The translations under genes and the position numbers were made by a program. A stretch of 54,080 nt of DNA from positions 1-54,080 of the forward strand of contig JAQYVU010000020.1 in assembly GCA_030145385.1 (NCBI GenBank), read 5' to 3'. The notes below the pieces were generated by a model that ran no database searches, was not told the DNA's origin, and saw only the letters and a list, made by a program, of their open reading frames with translations. Positions 19,760 through 28,772 of the stretch are shown piece after piece (the stretch's first letter is position 1; each line of letters begins with the position of its first letter). This stretch comes from Desulfococcaceae bacterium. Its GTDB lineage: Bacteria > Desulfobacterota > Desulfobacteria > Desulfobacterales > Desulfosalsimonadaceae.

Positions 19760-21043
19760 TTATTTACTTTCAAAAACTATACGGCCGTTGACAATTGTAT
19801 AAACTGCCATTCCTTTAAACTCCCACCCATTAAAGGGAGAATTTTTACTTTTTGAGAATCCTTTTTCAACGTCATAAGTATGAGATCTGGTCGGGTTAAT
19901 AATGGTCAGGTCCGCCGGTGCCCCAACAACGACAGATCTTGGAATTCCAATTATCTTTGAAGGGTTTTTAGACATTTTCCGAATCAGCATCTCAAATGTC
20001 AGTACCCCTTCTTCAACCAGCTTAAGACCCAGCGGCAGCGAAGTCTCAAGGCCAATGATACCGTTTGCCGCCTTGTCGAATTCCACTTCCTTTTCCAAAA
20101 CCGAATGCGGGGCGTGATCGGTGGCAATCACATCTATGGTCCCGTCTGCAAGGCCTTTGCGAATTGCGTCTCTGTCCGCGATTGAACGAAGCGGCGGGTT
20201 CATTTTTGAATTGGTATTATATTTCCTGACCGCTTCATCGGTTAAGGTGAAATAATGCGGTGCAGTTTCTGCAGTCACCAAAACGCCTCTTAATTTGGCA
20301 TCACGTATTGCATGCACCGACTCTTTTGTGCTGACATGGGCAATGTGAACGGGTGTGCCGGTTAATTCGCACAAAGCAATATCCCGCATGACCATGATAC
20401 TTTCGGAAGCATTCGGGATGCCGGCAAGCCCCATCCGTGTGGCCGTCAATCCCTCATTCATATCGCCCACTGAAAGACCCGGGTCTTCGCAATGTGAAAT
20501 AACTTTCAAGCCAACGCCTTTTGCATATTCCAAAGACCTTCTCATGAGCTGCGAATCTGATACCGGTAAGCCGTCATCAGAAACGGCAATGGCACCGGCG
20601 TCTTTCAATTCACCATACTCACTGAGTTCAAGACCTTTAAGTTCCTGGCTGATCGACGCCACCGGGTACACTTTTACCGAATGGAATTGAGCGGCAGTCT
20701 TGATGATATATTCGGTTGTCTGGCGATTGTCATTTACGGGATTGGTGTTCGGCATGCAGCAGACAGCGGTAAAGCCTCCGGCAGCGGCCGCCAGTATACC
20801 TGTTTCAATGGATTCCTTGTATTCCTGACCGGGTTCCCGAAGGTGGACATGCATGTCAATAAGGCCCGGAACGACAAAACAACCGGCGGCATCAATGACT
20901 TGAACGTCATGGCTTTTGTTGTCAAAAAAATTGGGTTCTAACTTTGCAAGATCAGTAATAAGACCGTCATTAATTGTAATATCCGTAACTGCGTCGATGT
21001 TTCCAGGGTCAATAACATGCCCGCCTTTAATGATCACCTGCAT
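19760..21043 (-). CDS. pyrC: Dihydroorotase
   Basis: About 427 residues of the long amidohydrolase type; closes N-carbamoyl-aspartate to dihydroorotate in pyrimidine synthesis. Zinc-binding [24 protein letters not shown], later metal histidines in SHCEDP and HIAHVSTKE, and the catalytic Asp in TDHAPHS are visible. Start: ATG at 21043 has AGGAGGG 7 nt upstream; the longer frame starting at 21094 adds 17 unlikely residues. Its start overlaps the pyrB stop by 17 nt, so the two are co-translated. Confidence 0.96.
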   Translation of the reverse strand: MQVIIKGGHVIDPGNIDAVTDITINDGLITDLAKLEPNFFDNKSHDVQVIDAAGCFVVPGLIDMHVHLREPGQEYKESIETGILAAAAGGFTAVCCMPNTNPVNDNRQTTEYIIKTAAQFHSVKVYPVASISQELKGLELSEYGELKDAGAIAVSDDGLPVSDSQLMRRSLEYAKGVGLKVISHCEDPGLSVGDMNEGLTATRMGLAGIPNASESIMVMRDIALCELTGTPVHIAHVSTKESVHAIRDAKLRGVLVTAETAPHYFTLTDEAVRKYNTNSKMNPPLRSIADRDAIRKGLADGTIDVIATDHAPHSVLEKEVEFDKAANGIIGLETSLPLGLKLVEEGVLTFEMLIRKMSKNPSKIIGIPRSVVVGAPADLTIINPTRSHTYDVEKGFSKSKNSPFNGWEFKGMAVYTIVNGRIVFESK

Positions 21044-21965
21044 TGCGCAACCCTCCTGCAACCAAATATAAAAGAGCCATACGTAAAGCGACACCGTTCG
21101 TCACCTGGTTCAGGATGAATGAATTTACATGATCAGCGACTTCCTGTGTGATTTCAACTCCTCGGTTCAGCGGTCCGGGATGCATAACCAGGGCATCCGG
21201 TTTTGCTTTCTTTAATCTTGCCATGTTCAGTCCATACATTTTTGCGTATTCACGCTCACTCGGAAATAAATAGCTTCTTTGTCTTTCCTTTTGAATTCGA
21301 AGCATCATAATAACGTCAACCCCGTCGATGGCTTCTTCAAAATCATATGTCACATCAGCACCGAGAGATTCAATTCCTGAAGGAATCATTGTCGGAGGGC
21401 CCGCCAGCCTTACTTCAGCGCCCATTTTTGTGAACCCGGCAATGTTCGATCGGGCCACTCGGCTGTGTGCAATATCACCGACAATGGCAATCCGAAGGCC
21501 GTTTAAATCTTTTTTGACTTCTCTGACAGTCATCATATCCAGCAATGCCTGGGTTGGATGAGCATGCATACCGTCTCCGGCATTAATAATGGGAGTAGAA
21601 ATTTTTTGGGATAATAAGTAAGGCGCGCCGGCTGAAGAATGGCGCATTACAATCACATCCGGATTCATTGATTCCAGGTTACGAGCAGTATCTATCAGTG
21701 TCTCCCCTTTAACCAAACTGCTGGTAGATGCTGATATGGATATTGAGTCCGCAGACAGTCTTTTTGCGGCGATGTCAAAGGATACCCGTGTCCGTGTACT
21801 CGGCTCATAAAAAAAAAGTATCACGGTTTTTCCCCTGAGGGTCGGGACTTTTTTAATCGACCGTTGAGAAATTTCTTTAAGACCGTCAGCCGTATCTAAA
21901 ACAGACTTTATTTCATCAACCGTAAGGGATTCAATATCAAGAATATCTTTTCTGTTCCACGTCAT
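21027..21965 (-). CDS. pyrB: Aspartate carbamoyltransferase, catalytic subunit
   Basis: 312 residues; transfers carbamoyl phosphate to aspartate, the committed step of pyrimidine synthesis. Visible family motifs are the carbamoyl-phosphate site [22 protein letters not shown] and the aspartate-site [11 protein letters not shown]. Length is that of the catalytic chain; no regulatory chain pyrI is nearby. It overlaps the pyrC start by 17 nt and is 12 nt from lepB. Confidence 0.97.
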   Translation of the reverse strand: MTWNRKDILDIESLTVDEIKSVLDTADGLKEISQRSIKKVPTLRGKTVILFFYEPSTRTRVSFDIAAKRLSADSISISASTSSLVKGETLIDTARNLESMNPDVIVMRHSSAGAPYLLSQKISTPIINAGDGMHAHPTQALLDMMTVREVKKDLNGLRIAIVGDIAHSRVARSNIAGFTKMGAEVRLAGPPTMIPSGIESLGADVTYDFEEAIDGVDVIMMLRIQKERQRSYLFPSEREYAKMYGLNMARLKKAKPDALVMHPGPLNRGVEITQEVADHVNSFILNQVTNGVALRMALLYLVAGGLRNAGDH

Positions 21966-21977
21966 GATACTATCGCC

Positions 21978-22631
21978 CTATTTTAACATTGATCCGAGTC
22001 TTCCCCACCTGACACCGAAATTATCACTGTCCCAGGACCAGTATATGATAAATGCCTTGCCTTTGATGGCATGCTGCTCAACAAAACCCCAGAACCGGCT
22101 GTCATAGCTGTTATCGCGATTATCTCCCATTACAAAATAAGAATCCGCAGGGACCGTCACCGGTCCGAAATTATCCCGAGGGTTGATCTGACCGGATAAA
22201 ATACGGGAATCCGTATGTACTCCGAGATCACGGACAATGGGGACATCGTTAACATAAACTTTTTTGTTTTTGATTTCAATAACATCACCGGGTACACCGA
22301 TTAACCGCTTGATAAAATCTTTATCCGGATCCTCGGGATATCTAAAAACAATGATATCCCCGTGATCCGGATTATTAAATGAAATAATTTTTTTGCCGGT
22401 ATACGGAACCTTGAGGCCATAGATAAATTTATTAACTAAAATATGATCGCCGATCTGCAGCGTTGGTTTCATAGACCCTGAAGGAATTTTAAAGGCCTGA
22501 ACCACAAATGTACGAATAAAAAGCGCTAAAATTATCGCTATAACAATCGCTTCGACATTTTCTCTGAGCTTACTCTTTATCTTTATATCTTTTTTTAATT
22601 CTATCTTATTTGCAGCAGCTTTTGTGTTCAA
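21978..22631 (-). CDS. lepB: Signal peptidase I
   Basis: 217-residue inner-membrane serine/lysine protease that removes Sec signal peptides. One transmembrane segment (about 29-45) precedes the catalytic Ser in IPSGSMKPTLQIGD. The general-base Lys is in KDFIKRLIGVPGD, and box E is GDNRDNSYDSRFWG. The start appears to be TTG at 22631 (TTG AAC ACA), with GAGG about 10 nt upstream; no in-frame ATG lies before the membrane segment. It is encoded just upstream of pyrB. Confidence 0.94.
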   Translation of the reverse strand: MNTKAAANKIELKKDIKIKSKLRENVEAIVIAIILALFIRTFVVQAFKIPSGSMKPTLQIGDHILVNKFIYGLKVPYTGKKIISFNNPDHGDIIVFRYPEDPDKDFIKRLIGVPGDVIEIKNKKVYVNDVPIVRDLGVHTDSRILSGQINPRDNFGPVTVPADSYFVMGDNRDNSYDSRFWGFVEQHAIKGKAFIIYWSWDSDNFGVRWGRLGSMLK

Positions 22632-22676
22632 ATCGGTTATGCCTCACCTGTAATTATAATTTAAATTCGTAATTTA

Positions 22677-23846
22677 TTAGTTCGCTGGCAGAGTAAACTG
22701 CGGTTCCCCAAGTAAAAACTTCTGATTTTCAATCCAGTTCTTTAAAATTTCAGCAATCTCCCGGGCCTTGGCGACACTCGAAAGGGGTACTGCCGGAACG
22801 TCTTTGCCGTTGAAAACAATGGTGCCTGATTTTAATTGCTCATAGGTTACAAATCCATAATTTTTACTTATTCCATTGGGATAATCATTTCCATAATCAA
22901 CGATCTGAACTTCAATATCCTTGTCAGCGACAGCCGTAAACTGGGCCATTTCCTCATTTAAAATTGGAATCGGCACACCCATTCCGACAGCCAGCGAAAT
23001 GCCGTACCCGCGGATACTGACACCGACAATCCATTCGGGTTTCATCTGTTTCATGTCGCCCATCACCCACATGGTCCCGGCCGGCGTTTTGGGGATGCCT
23101 TTTTCATTTCGTTCAGCAGATGGCTTATGCTGTGTTCCATGCCAGGTCACATACCCTTCTCCACCCCCCAGAAATATCCGGGTGCCGAGGCCGATGGTTT
23201 TGTAATATGGATCATTGAAAAGCGGGCTGAGCTGCCCTGAGGTGGAATAATTGGCATTGCCCACCTTGGGTTTCAAGGTACCCATATAAGTATAAATGGT
23301 TTTATTTGAAAAATTAACCGCACAATTGTAATTCTGATATCCGTTTCTCGGATTGCAGAGCGTTGCCTGGGGCAAATCAGACAACTGAATATCTTTTTCA
23401 ATCCCCCGATTCGGATAGCATGATGTACCGTAGCTGGTTGCCTTCAAATGAACTTTTTTTCCGGCGACCAAATCGTGAATGACATGCCCGCCGCCATAAT
23501 TAAACTCCCCCGGCCAGACCTTATTTAAAGGGTCTTCAAGACAGGCTTCCGTCGCACCTATATAGCAGTCTACCGCTGCAAGACCGCCATATGCAGGGAC
23601 ATTATTCAGCCAGACCTGAGATGCTCTGATGGTGGGAACCGATTGCCCGAAATTGATAAACGCACCGGATGAGCACATGGGAGCAAAAGTGGCTGTGGTG
23701 ACGACATCTACCGTTTCAGCCGCTTTGACCGGACCTTTTTCATTAACGATATCAACCATCTCATCGGCAGTGACAACCACCACTTCTCCAGACCGGATTT
23801 TATCATTTATCTCTTTATATGTTTTATTTACCTTGAATTTCGACAT
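22677..23846 (-). CDS. Homocysteine biosynthesis protein, DUF39/HcyBio family (aspartate-semialdehyde sulfur transfer)
   Basis: 389 residues of the COG1900/PF01837 family. In Methanosarcina the homologue MA1821 works with a NIL-ferredoxin (MA1822) to build homocysteine from aspartate semialdehyde and sulfide, bypassing activated homoserine. Family-like features include KAAETVDVVTTATFAPMCSS, GPNxG-like glycine stretches (NYGGGHVIHD), and Cys58, Cys94, Cys102, Cys143 (SCYPNRG), Cys164 and Cys175. No CBS domains follow, unlike some archaeal versions. The matching NIL-ferredoxin is at 48840-49268. Neighbours lepB and the M23 peptidase are unrelated. Function is family knowledge, not shown here. 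Confidence 0.9.
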   Translation of the reverse strand: MSKFKVNKTYKEINDKIRSGEVVVVTADEMVDIVNEKGPVKAAETVDVVTTATFAPMCSSGAFINFGQSVPTIRASQVWLNNVPAYGGLAAVDCYIGATEACLEDPLNKVWPGEFNYGGGHVIHDLVAGKKVHLKATSYGTSCYPNRGIEKDIQLSDLPQATLCNPRNGYQNYNCAVNFSNKTIYTYMGTLKPKVGNANYSTSGQLSPLFNDPYYKTIGLGTRIFLGGGEGYVTWHGTQHKPSAERNEKGIPKTPAGTMWVMGDMKQMKPEWIVGVSIRGYGISLAVGMGVPIPILNEEMAQFTAVADKDIEVQIVDYGNDYPNGISKNYGFVTYEQLKSGTIVFNGKDVPAVPLSSVAKAREIAEILKNWIENQKFLLGEPQFTLPAN

Positions 23847-23876
23847 TTATAATTGATTCTCCAAATACATTTAATA

Positions 23877-25268
23877 TCATTGCACCATGGCTTGAACAGT
23901 ATCGATCTTGCTGGTAATATTATTGTTTATCCACGATGAATCCCACCATTCAACAGGGTTTACGAAAACATGATCAATAAACATTCCGAAATGCAGATGA
24001 TCACCCCCGGCTAAACCGCTGATTCCCGTGTAACCGATGATATCCCCTTTTGCAACCAATTCATCATTATTTACTGACATGCGACTGAGATGAGCATATA
24101 TACTCATTAATCCGCAGCCATGGTCAATGCAAACGAGATTGCCGTAAATACCGACGTAGCCGGCAAATACAACCATTCCACCGTTGGCTGCAGGAACTTC
24201 GGCATGCTTAACGGACGCCAGGTCAATACCCATATGGACGGCATTGCTTATAACATTTTCATTGTATTTATAAACACGATGGTCGGCAAAATTTGCTCTT
24301 CTGGCTGAATTGGGAAGGCGCCCAAATGCATCTTTCCATAATATCCGGCTTTGGGTTTTTTGGCCATTTTGCAGTATCGTATGATTATTTTTTTCCCGAA
24401 GTTCTTTGTTGATAAAAACAAATTTGTCTTCAGAAGATTTATCAGAAGGAAACCCGTCGTCTGGTATAAATTCCGGAAATTTCCAATTTAAAAAATTTTC
24501 CGAAATATTGATCGTGTCGGTTTTAAAATTTCGATTGCGAATGTGATGGTAAAAACCGCTTCGCGTGCCGTTACCGGCCAGGTCAACCGCTTTTACAAAA
24601 AAATCGGTGTTGTTGTTATAATCAAACGGGATCGCAAAAAAAGCCAGATATATTTCATTGTCTTCATAATAACCGGAATAACCGGGAAAGAAATCCTCTC
24701 CGACATAAACCCCGCTTTGGGTGCATTGTTCAGATAATTTATAAATCACAAGGCCTGAACCGCCCTTGGCTACATTGTGTTGAGTGCTTAAAATTGACAA
24801 AACCGGCGGGTTTGTATCAAATATGATTTCTTTTTCAATATATGTTTGATTCCCATTCCACCAATCCCGCCAGGAGTGATCCCAGGCAGCAATTCTCAAT
24901 TTTGCCGGGCCATCTGAAAGGTTCATTTTTTTTGCATTAACATTCAGTTTAATGGGCGCTTGATTGATGGCCCCCTTTTGTAAAAATCCCATGGCGCTGT
25001 ATTCATCATCTAAAAGAACCGTTTCTTTACCATTTTGCAGCAGGCTGATCCAAAGCTTTTTTATACCGCTTTTCCGGTCCGCAGCAGATCCGGTTATTTC
25101 AAAATCAGCAGGAACAATCCTGGATTGCAGACTCAGTTTGATGAACGGTTTTTCACCTTCCAATTTTGTAAATAAAACCCAGGTTAAGGGTATTAAAATT
25201 AAAACAGATAAGACAATAAATAACCATTTTTTTAGTCTTTTACCTTTGTCTTGTCTTTTAAACATCAT
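23877..25268 (-). CDS. M23-family cell-wall metallopeptidase with N-terminal membrane anchor
   Basis: 463 residues. A basic N-terminus and one hydrophobic helix (about 14-33) suggest an uncleaved anchor or signal. A large beta-rich, Ig-like region (about 40-260) follows. The C-terminal LytM/M23 domain has HMGIDLAS as the first zinc motif and GDHLHFGMFI as the last, with VAKGDIIGYTG between them; all zinc ligands are kept. It likely cuts peptidoglycan cross-links in the periplasm. GGAG lies 8 nt before the first of two ATGs. It is the first gene of the minus-strand run that includes lepB and pyrBC. Confidence 0.92.
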   Translation of the reverse strand: MMFKRQDKGKRLKKWLFIVLSVLILIPLTWVLFTKLEGEKPFIKLSLQSRIVPADFEITGSAADRKSGIKKLWISLLQNGKETVLLDDEYSAMGFLQKGAINQAPIKLNVNAKKMNLSDGPAKLRIAAWDHSWRDWWNGNQTYIEKEIIFDTNPPVLSILSTQHNVAKGGSGLVIYKLSEQCTQSGVYVGEDFFPGYSGYYEDNEIYLAFFAIPFDYNNNTDFFVKAVDLAGNGTRSGFYHHIRNRNFKTDTINISENFLNWKFPEFIPDDGFPSDKSSEDKFVFINKELREKNNHTILQNGQKTQSRILWKDAFGRLPNSARRANFADHRVYKYNENVISNAVHMGIDLASVKHAEVPAANGGMVVFAGYVGIYGNLVCIDHGCGLMSIYAHLSRMSVNNDELVAKGDIIGYTGISGLAGGDHLHFGMFIDHVFVNPVEWWDSSWINNNITSKIDTVQAMVQ

Positions 25269-25435
25269 ACAGCTGCTCCTGTCACTTCGTCCACTGAATA
25301 AATTGATAATATTTAACAGGTATAACCGCTGTTAGCAAGGCCTTATTTTCGTATCTTGACTTTTCAAAACACGCAGGGTAACAGGTGCATTAACTTTAAA
25401 TTAAAAATATTTAAAATAAAATAATTCATGAACAA

Positions 25436-25458
25436 ATATGGCATTTAATTAGCCATAT
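25436..25458. promoter_or_regulatory. Inverted repeat in the divergent M23/kdsA promoter region
   Basis: ATATGGC at 25436-25442 and GCCATAT at 25452-25458 are exact inverted copies with a 9-bp AT spacer, about 50 bp before kdsA in the 240-bp divergent gap. It could be an operator. There is no factor to assign. Confidence 0.35.
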
Positions 25459-25508
25459 CATGGACAAACAATATTTCAATGTCATCATACCGTATCTGAG
25501 GAGATATA

Positions 25509-26330
25509 ATGGTTAACCCAGTACAGATTAAAGATATCCGCATCGGCCGTCCTGAACCATTTACCCTGATTTCAGGCCCGTGTGTGATTGAAGATGAACA
25601 AACAACTTATGACATTGCAAGCAAGCTGAAAAAACTGACGTCCAGACTCAATATTCCTTTTATATTTAAAGCATCGTATGACAAAGCCAACAGGACATCG
25701 ATAAATTCATACAGGGGACCCGGAATTGCAAAAGGCCTTGAATTACTTAGTTCTATACGCAATGAACTGAAAACCCCGGTTATTTCAGATATTCATCAGG
25801 TAAGTGAAGTTGAAGCAGCTGCACAGGTGTTGGATATTATACAGATTCCCGCGTTCCTGTGCCGACAGACGGATCTGGTTGTTGAAGCGGCAAAAACAGG
25901 CAAACCGTTAAATGTTAAAAAAGGTCAATTTTTAGCCCCCTGGGACATGAAAAATGTGGTAAATAAAATTTTATCAACCGGCAACCATAACATTGTTCTG
26001 ACAGACCGGGGAGTTTCTTTTGGCTACAACAACCTTGTAACTGACTTCCGGTGTATTCAAATTATGCATGAAGATACAGGATTTCCTGTGATTTATGATG
26101 CAACCCACAGCGTTCAACTGCCCGGCGGGGCGGGAACGGCATCGGCCGGCCAGCGTGAATTTGTTCCATTGCTGGCAAGAGCGGCAATTGCCGCAGGTGC
26201 TGACGGATTATTTATTGAAACCCATCAAAATCCCGACAAAGCGCTTTCCGACGGACCCAATTCCATGAGACTGGAAGACCTGGAAGATCTTCTGGTGCAA
26301 TTAAAAGCAATTGAAGCGGCTGTAGCTTAA
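25509..26330 (+). CDS. kdsA: 3-deoxy-8-phosphooctulonate (KDO-8-P) synthase
   Basis: 273 residues; condenses phosphoenolpyruvate and arabinose-5-phosphate to KDO-8-P, the first committed step of the lipopolysaccharide inner core. Motifs: LISGPCVIEDE at the N-terminus, FKASYDKANRTS, FLCRQTDLV, DRGVSFGYNNLVTDFR and DATHSVQLPGG. Start ATG has GAGGAG 5 nt upstream. It begins a long plus-strand cluster of LPS export and rpoN genes. Confidence 0.97.
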   Translation: MVNPVQIKDIRIGRPEPFTLISGPCVIEDEQTTYDIASKLKKLTSRLNIPFIFKASYDKANRTSINSYRGPGIAKGLELLSSIRNELKTPVISDIHQVSEVEAAAQVLDIIQIPAFLCRQTDLVVEAAKTGKPLNVKKGQFLAPWDMKNVVNKILSTGNHNIVLTDRGVSFGYNNLVTDFRCIQIMHEDTGFPVIYDATHSVQLPGGAGTASAGQREFVPLLARAAIAAGADGLFIETHQNPDKALSDGPNSMRLEDLEDLLVQLKAIEAAVA

Positions 26331-26406
26331 ACCAATTTTAAAAATCAGAATTTAAAACTTTAATATCAGGTATTTATTTAATTTAATTAATGTCTTACAT
26401 TAAACA

Positions 26407-26922
26407 ATGAACAACACAAAATTAAGAAATATCAAACTCCTTTTGTTAGATGTTGACGGGGTCCTGACCACCGGTCAAATCATTTATTCCGGCAAAAATA
26501 TTGAAACAAAAATGTTCAATGTGAAAGACGGGCTTGGCATCCGGTTACTGCAATCAGCCGGAATAGATGTCGGCATTGTCACCGGAAGAACTTCCGAGGC
26601 GCTTTTAAATCGTTGCAACGACCTTGGCATTACAATGATTTACGACGGAATCAAGGCCAAAGGCAAAATTTTTGATATAATTTTATCCGCAACAAATCTT
26701 CAGGCACATGAAGTTGCTTTTGTCGGTGACGACCTGCCGGATCTTTCTCTTTTTAAAAAAGTGGGTTTAAGCATCGCAGTGGGCGATGCCCATGATGCAG
26801 TAAAAAAAAATGCCGACATTACAACCCGTCGAAAGGGTGGAGAAGGCGCAGTAAGGGAAGTGTGCGAAATGATCCTTAAAGCAAAAAATCTACTTGAAAA
26901 GATAATAGAAACTTGCGAATAA
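26407..26922 (+). CDS. kdsC: KDO-8-phosphate phosphatase
   Basis: 171-residue HAD-superfamily phosphatase that removes phosphate from KDO-8-P. The catalytic LLLDVDGVLTTG (nucleophile Asp and acid Asp), the TGRTSEAL motif and FVGDDLPDL near the C-terminus are present. There is no cap domain, as in KdsC tetramers. The 3' end overlaps the start of lptC by 10 nt. Confidence 0.96.
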   Translation: MNNTKLRNIKLLLLDVDGVLTTGQIIYSGKNIETKMFNVKDGLGIRLLQSAGIDVGIVTGRTSEALLNRCNDLGITMIYDGIKAKGKIFDIILSATNLQAHEVAFVGDDLPDLSLFKKVGLSIAVGDAHDAVKKNADITTRRKGGEGAVREVCEMILKAKNLLEKIIETCE

Positions 26923-27494
26923 AACCCAAAAATAGCACCCGGAAAATTAATTTTTTAATCACAGGATTTATTGTAATACTGATTGGCGGCATTCTCGTTA
27001 TTTTTGTCAGGCATCGATTAATTCTGAAGAATAACGCCCCTCCCCCTTCTCCTGAAAACACAGAAGCCAGCCTTACCATAAAAAATTTTCATCATGTGGC
27101 GACTGAGGATGGAATAAAAAAATGGACCCTTGAAGCGGCTTCTGCCAGTTTGTATTCTCAAAAAAACATAGTCAGATTAAATGACATTTCAGTTATTTTT
27201 TTTATGCATGACAATCAGAACGTTACTTTAAAAGCAAATACAGGCGAATTAAATTCCAAAACAAATGATATGAACCTCATCGGCAGCATTATTGCTGTCA
27301 TGCCGCCATATACGCTTACAACCGAAAACTTGTATTATGAGCACCGTTTGCGTATAATACAGTCACATGTGCCTGTTAAAATAATTGAAGGATCTATGCT
27401 CCTGAAAGCGGATACCATGACTTATAATATCAACACCGAAACTATTAAATGCGATGGGAATGTGGAAGGATCAATCATTGGGAATATTAAATAA
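26913..27494 (+). CDS. lptC: LPS export ABC transporter periplasmic protein LptC
   Basis: 193 residues with one N-terminal membrane helix (about 11-30) and a periplasmic OstA-like beta fold. It hands LPS from LptB2FG to LptA. The sequence is weakly conserved, but position between kdsC and lptA plus topology support the call. The start appears to be TTG at 26913: the frame opens only 15 nt earlier and the next ATG is far inside. Confidence 0.88.
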   Translation: MRIKPKNSTRKINFLITGFIVILIGGILVIFVRHRLILKNNAPPPSPENTEASLTIKNFHHVATEDGIKKWTLEAASASLYSQKNIVRLNDISVIFFMHDNQNVTLKANTGELNSKTNDMNLIGSIIAVMPPYTLTTENLYYEHRLRIIQSHVPVKIIEGSMLLKADTMTYNINTETIKCDGNVEGSIIGNIK

Positions 27495-28050
27495 ATATCA
27501 ATCAGTTAATATTACCGTTTTTTTGATGCTTTTTGTGCTAATGTCCGTATTATTGTTTTCGGCAACCGGGTTATCACAAAGTATTGACCCGCTAAATTCC
27601 GAACAGGATTTAAAAAAGCTTCATATTACAGCAGACAGCCTGGTTGCCAGCCAGAATAACCAGCTTGTTATTTTCTCAGGACGTGTTATTGCCTTATATG
27701 AATTAACGACCATCAGATCCGACAAACTGCAAGTATATTACAGTGATCATATAGATAAAAAACAGTTGAATAGCTCAAGCATTAAAAAAATTGTTGCCAC
27801 TGGCAATGTACAAATCGAGCTTGAAGATAAAACCGCCAAATGCGATCGTGCGATATATCTTACATCATCAAATTCACTGATTTTGACTGGCGAAGAAACC
27901 CGTTTGCAAAGTGAAGATAGCTATATAACCGGTAACAAAATTACAATTTACCAGAATACCGGTAAAATTACCGTTGACGGGAGTGATGATAAAAGAGTCA
28001 ATGCGGTATTTCAACCGCAAGAAAAAACATCAATATCTGATTTAAAATGA
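27478..28050 (+). CDS. lptA: LPS transport periplasmic protein LptA
   Basis: About 190 residues: a signal peptide (hydrophobic core FLMLFVLMSVLLFSATG) then an OstA/LptA beta-jellyroll starting LHITADSLVASQNNQLVIFSG. It polymerises into the periplasmic bridge for LPS. TTG at 27478 with AAGGA 7 nt upstream is the best start; ATG 27454 and ATG 27460 are possible but lack a ribosome site. It overlaps lptC, and its TGA overlaps the lptB start (ATGA). Confidence 0.88.
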   Translation: MGILNKYQSVNITVFLMLFVLMSVLLFSATGLSQSIDPLNSEQDLKKLHITADSLVASQNNQLVIFSGRVIALYELTTIRSDKLQVYYSDHIDKKQLNSSSIKKIVATGNVQIELEDKTAKCDRAIYLTSSNSLILTGEETRLQSEDSYITGNKITIYQNTGKITVDGSDDKRVNAVFQPQEKTSISDLK

Positions 28051-28769
28051 CAATTCTGGCTTTAAAAAATCTAATAAAAATATATAATGACCGCCGGGTG
28101 GTTAATGATGTAAACCTTGAAATTAGCAGCGGTGAAGTTGTTGGCCTATTAGGGCCCAATGGTGCAGGCAAAACAACCACTTTTTATATGACTGTCGGTT
28201 TGATCAAGCCTGACAGCGGAAATGTATTCCTTGATTCTGAAGATATAACTAATTATCCTATGTATAAACGGGCAAGAAAAGGGATCGGGTATTTGCCCCA
28301 GGAACCGTCAATTTTTAAAAAATTAACGGTTAAAGACAATTTAATGGCAATATTGGAATCATTACCCTTAGCAAAACATGAACAGAATATTAAAGCAGAT
28401 GCACTCTTAGACGAATTGGGAATAAAGCGGCTTTCCACTCAAAAAGCGGCAGTGCTTTCCGGCGGAGAAAGACGACGGCTTGAAATTACACGTGCGCTTG
28501 CGACCGACCCATCATTCATTCTTCTTGACGAACCGTTTGCAGGCGTAGATCCCCTGGCGGTAATTGATATTCAAACTATTATTAAACATCTAACAAAAAG
28601 AAACATCGGTGTTGTGATATCCGACCACAATGTCCGGGAAACGCTCGGTGTTTGTGATAAGGCATACATTTTAAACAATGGCACAGTTATTGAGGCCGGT
28701 TCACCTGAAAAAATCGCATCCAGCCCGACAGCGCGGGAAATCTATTTAGGCTCTGAATTTAAATTATAA
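28047..28769 (+). CDS. lptB: LPS export ABC transporter ATPase LptB
   Basis: 240-residue ABC ATPase that powers extraction of LPS from the inner membrane with LptF/LptG, which are not in the window. Walker A GPNGAGKTT, Q-loop LPQEPSIF, signature LSGGERRRLEI, Walker B FILLDEPFAGVDP and the H-loop SDHN are all intact. It is coupled by ATGA overlap to lptA and lies 3 nt before rpoN. Confidence 0.97.
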   Translation: MTILALKNLIKIYNDRRVVNDVNLEISSGEVVGLLGPNGAGKTTTFYMTVGLIKPDSGNVFLDSEDITNYPMYKRARKGIGYLPQEPSIFKKLTVKDNLMAILESLPLAKHEQNIKADALLDELGIKRLSTQKAAVLSGGERRRLEITRALATDPSFILLDEPFAGVDPLAVIDIQTIIKHLTKRNIGVVISDHNVRETLGVCDKAYILNNGTVIEAGSPEKIASSPTAREIYLGSEFKL

Positions 28770-28772
28770 AAT

